17,316 bases of DNA, from positions 1 through 17,316 of the forward strand of contig JAIPCS010000050.1 of the NCBI GenBank assembly GCA_021738105.1, read 5' to 3'. Positions 15,296-17,316 of this stretch are shown piece after piece. The translations under genes and the position numbers were made by a program. Origin of the DNA: Sulfuritalea sp. Its GTDB lineage: Bacteria > Pseudomonadota > Gammaproteobacteria > Burkholderiales > Rhodocyclaceae. Every line of letters begins with the position of its first letter. Within the stretch, counting starts at the first letter, position 1. The notes beneath the pieces are model-generated. The model worked only from the letters and a program-made list of their open reading frames with translations, was not told the origin of the DNA and did no database searches.

Positions 15296-16384
15296 TCATC
15301 CACTTGAATCACGATAACGATCCGCAATGGCCACGAATTCGACAAAGCACTCGAGGAAGGCATCCACCACGTCGGGGTCGAACTGCCTGCCTCGCCCGTC
15401 AGCGATGATGTCCCGGGCCTCTTCATACGTCATCGCCGGCTTGTACACCCGCACGGAAATCAGCGCGTCAAAAACATCTGCCAACGCCATCAGGCGTGCG
15501 GCGACTGGAATGGCGTCACCCGCCAGTTTGTCGGGATATCCGCTACCGTCCCATTTTTCGTGGTGCCAGTGGGCAATTTCCTTGGCTACCGAAAGAAACT
15601 CGAGGGGGGACTCGATGTCACTCTCGGCAAGCTCGATGGCGTCGCTACCCAGCTTGGCATGCGTTTGCATGATCGCCCACTCTTCGGATGTCAATTTGCC
15701 GGGCTTGAGCAGAATGTGATCGGGAATGCCGACCTTACCGATGTCGTGCAAGGGCGCGGAACGCGTCAGGATGTCAATGTAGCGATCTGTCATGGTTTCA
15801 GCAAACCGGGAATGCTCCCGCAGGCTGTCTGCCAATTGTTTTACGTAGCTCTGGGTACGCAAAATATGGCTGCCGGTTTCCGGATCACGGGTTTCGGCAA
15901 GATGGGCCAGTGCCCGGATGCTGACGATCTGCGTCCGATCGTTTTCCAGCATGCGTCGCGCGACTTCCGCCTCGAGCGTGGCATTCTGATCCTTCAGCCA
16001 GTCTCTGGCCTGCTTGGCTTCCAGTTGGGTGCGCACACGTGCCAGAACCACCGCCGGCTTGATTGGCTTGGTGATGTAGTCGACGGCGCCCAGTTGCAGG
16101 CCGCGTTCTTCATCATCCGCTTCTGCCAGCGCAGTCAAAAAAATCACGGGAATGTCCCGAGTCGTCGGGTTTGCACGCAAACGTGACAATACGACAAAAC
16201 CATCCATCCCCGGCATCATCACATCCAGCAACACCAGATCCGGCAGCGGTTCACTTGCCGCTGCGCGCAGGGCGCTTTCACCGGAGTTGGCGGCTCGCAC
16301 CACAAACTCAGGCCGCAGCAGACTGGTCAGCAGGAACAGATTCGTCGGCTCGTCATCAACAATGAGAATGGTTTCCGCAGTCAC
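15296..16384 (-). CDS. response regulator with HD-GYP domain (putative c-di-GMP phosphodiesterase)
   Basis: This is a cytosolic two-component output protein (362 aa) predicted to hydrolyse cyclic-di-GMP when phosphorylated. The receiver (1-120) has the acidic pair Asp10-Asp11, the acceptor Asp54 in LVLLDVMMPGMDG, Thr84 in FLTA and Lys106 in TKP. A helical linker (120-155) leads to the HD-GYP domain: HDIGKVGIPD (His213-Asp214), HHEKWDGSGYP (274-284, intact GYP) and LADVFDAL (301-308). All metal-site motifs look intact, so catalysis is expected. The start is a GTG at 16382-16384; no earlier or better Met fits, and the receiver begins immediately after it. It precedes the hybrid kinase on the same strand, and the HPt of that kinase is the obvious phosphodonor. 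A 158-bp gap upstream should hold the promoter, though I could not identify boxes. Confidence 0.93.
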   Translation of the reverse strand: MTAETILIVDDEPTNLFLLTSLLRPEFVVRAANSGESALRAAASEPLPDLVLLDVMMPGMDGFVVLSRLRANPTTRDIPVIFLTALAEADDEERGLQLGAVDYITKPIKPAVVLARVRTQLEAKQARDWLKDQNATLEAEVARRMLENDRTQIVSIRALAHLAETRDPETGSHILRTQSYVKQLADSLREHSRFAETMTDRYIDILTRSAPLHDIGKVGIPDHILLKPGKLTSEEWAIMQTHAKLGSDAIELAESDIESPLEFLSVAKEIAHWHHEKWDGSGYPDKLAGDAIPVAARLMALADVFDALISVRVYKPAMTYEEARDIIADGRGRQFDPDVVDAFLECFVEFVAIADRYRDSSG

Positions 16385-16542
16385 TCGATCGCTTTTCGCC
16401 TGGTAGCCACTTGCTAAAAGTTATTGAAGCAAAATAGCACATTGCATGGCAGTGAATGAAGCAGTTTCGCTTATCCGTTGAACTCTCCGTCACGCGCTGT
16501 GGCGGGTTTTTCGTCTCAACGTGAGCGCTGCAAACCCGGCGC
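16385..16542. other. intergenic gap upstream of the HD-GYP regulator
   Basis: This 158-bp gap lies between the exporter stop and the GTG of the HD-GYP regulator. It has an AT-richer patch (about 16413-16440) compatible with a minus-strand promoter. No convincing -35/-10 pair, sigma-54 site or compact terminator hairpin was found. Confidence 0.4.
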
Positions 16543-17175
16543 CTATCTTCTCACCATCGCCAAATGCAGCGCCAGGCCGATAAAGATCGTTCCGGCACAA
16601 CGATCGAGCCAAACGGCCAGTTTCGGTTGCTGCTGCAGCCACACACCAATACTGCCGGCGAACCAGCCGAGGCTGCCGAATATCACCACCGTCTGCGCCG
16701 CAAACAACACGCCGAGCAGCAGCATTTGCGGCCACACCACGCCTCGGGTCGGATCGACGAACTGCGGCAGGAACGCGATAAAGAACAAAGCCACTTTCGG
16801 GTTAATGGCATTGGCGACAAATCCACGACGAATCTGGGCACCCATGGGTTCACCTTTCGACGAATCAAGACGGGTCAGCGCCATCGCACCGGCATGACGC
16901 CACGCCATCGCACCGATATAGAGGAGGTAGGCGGCACCTGCCATTTTCAGAAAGGTGAAAGCCGATTCGGAAGCGAGAACAACAGCGCCAATGCCTAGAG
17001 TAGCCCACAGGGTATGCGTAAAGCATCCAATCGCACAGCCAATTCCGAAGCCGATGCCGGCGGAGCGCCCGCGACTGATCCCGACCGAAAGCACCATCAG
17101 ATTGTCCGGGCCTGGCGCGATGGTAACCAACACGGAAGCCGCTAGAAAAGTAAGGGCGAGCTGCAGTGAAATCAT
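16543..17175 (-). CDS. LysE/RhtB family amino-acid exporter
   Basis: This inner-membrane exporter of the LysE superfamily (RhtB branch) has members that expel amino acids such as threonine, homoserine or lysine. It has 210 residues, typical length, with about six hydrophobic segments. The N-terminal motif TIAPGPDNLMVLSVGISRG (18-36) and the mid motif RRGFVANAINPKVALFF (116-132) are diagnostic. A charged cytoplasmic loop (about 101-117) separates the two halves. The start is ATG 17173-17175, and no strong ribosome binding site is visible. It lies on the same strand as the downstream HD-GYP gene but is separated by 158 bp, so cotranscription is uncertain. The cargo cannot be assigned from sequence. 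Confidence 0.9.
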   Translation of the reverse strand: MISLQLALTFLAASVLVTIAPGPDNLMVLSVGISRGRSAGIGFGIGCAIGCFTHTLWATLGIGAVVLASESAFTFLKMAGAAYLLYIGAMAWRHAGAMALTRLDSSKGEPMGAQIRRGFVANAINPKVALFFIAFLPQFVDPTRGVVWPQMLLLGVLFAAQTVVIFGSLGWFAGSIGVWLQQQPKLAVWLDRCAGTIFIGLALHLAMVRR

Positions 17176-17200
17176 GACCGGAATTCAATCCATGAGAAAT

Positions 17201-17281
17201 CCCGTTCGGAGCGACGGGTGAGCGTCGAGCGAAGCGAGCTGAACGGTAGCCCCGCCCCGGGGCGGGGATGGGGGTGGGGGG
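17201..17281. repeat. REP-like palindromic, G-run-rich intergenic element
   Basis: Upstream of the exporter gene lies a small stem (CCCGTT 17201-17206 with GACGGG 17213-17218, one G-T pair). It is followed by CGAGCGAAGCGAGC-type sequence and a perfect 18-bp palindrome at 17250-17267 (CCCCGCCCC then its complement). Directly after come runs of five and six G (17270-17274, 17276-17281). Compact stems plus G-rich flanks in a gap are typical of REP-like dispersed repeats. No second copy lies in this window, so dispersal is an inference. Confidence 0.5.
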
Positions 17282-17316
17282 CCTTCAATTCGTCTGTCTC
17301 GCATTTCATCATCAGA

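Noticed and set aside
16490..16542. Possible terminator after the exporter gene
   Set aside because: GGGTTT and AAACCC can pair, but the loop is over 20 nt and the stem is only six pairs, so it is not a convincing terminator.

Overview
The window is a GC-rich bacterial chromosome segment. Gene content, codon bias toward G/C in third positions and the domain style of the sensor kinase suggest a proteobacterium. Betaproteobacteria (Rhodocyclales or Nitrosomonadales-like) is my best guess from family resemblance, but the assignment is an inference. No rRNA, tRNA, CRISPR array, insertion sequence or phage gene was seen. The content is metabolic and signalling, with a few oddities.

Left edge (1-2025): the 3' part of an alpha/beta hydrolase is cut by the window start. 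After it comes the wreck of a response-regulator receiver domain that has lost its middle, including the phospho-acceptor Asp. Two small genes on the minus strand follow: a DUF1272-type cysteine-rich protein and a protein resembling the gas-vesicle accessory protein GvpU, with no other gas-vesicle gene nearby.

Middle (2026-7887): a minus-strand cluster, probably an operon, reads ThDP-dependent acetolactate-synthase-like enzyme, then BASS-family (bile acid:sodium symporter) transporter, then NAD-dependent epimerase/dehydratase, then classical SDR. The last two overlap by 4 bp. A divergent AraC-type regulator lies just upstream and is the natural candidate regulator. Between the ThDP gene and the transporter sits a short inverted-repeat element built from 9-nt units. 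I read the cluster as uptake of a small carboxylate, carbon-carbon lyase/ligase chemistry on it and NAD(P)-dependent redox steps. The substrate is unknown.

Centre right (8023-11411): a tartrate/D-malate dehydrogenase family gene on the minus strand is divergent from a plus-strand pair, a secreted PQQ-dependent sorbosone-dehydrogenase-like beta-propeller and a low-specificity L-threonine aldolase.

Right (11414-17316): a minus-strand signalling pair comprises a receiver-HD-GYP response regulator and a large hybrid kinase (two TM helices, PAS, GAF, two PAS, HisKA, HATPase, receiver, HPt). Together they make a plausible phosphorelay to cyclic-di-GMP breakdown. Upstream is a LysE/RhtB-type exporter. 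The window ends in a GC-palindromic, G-run-rich intergenic stretch that looks like a dispersed repeat.
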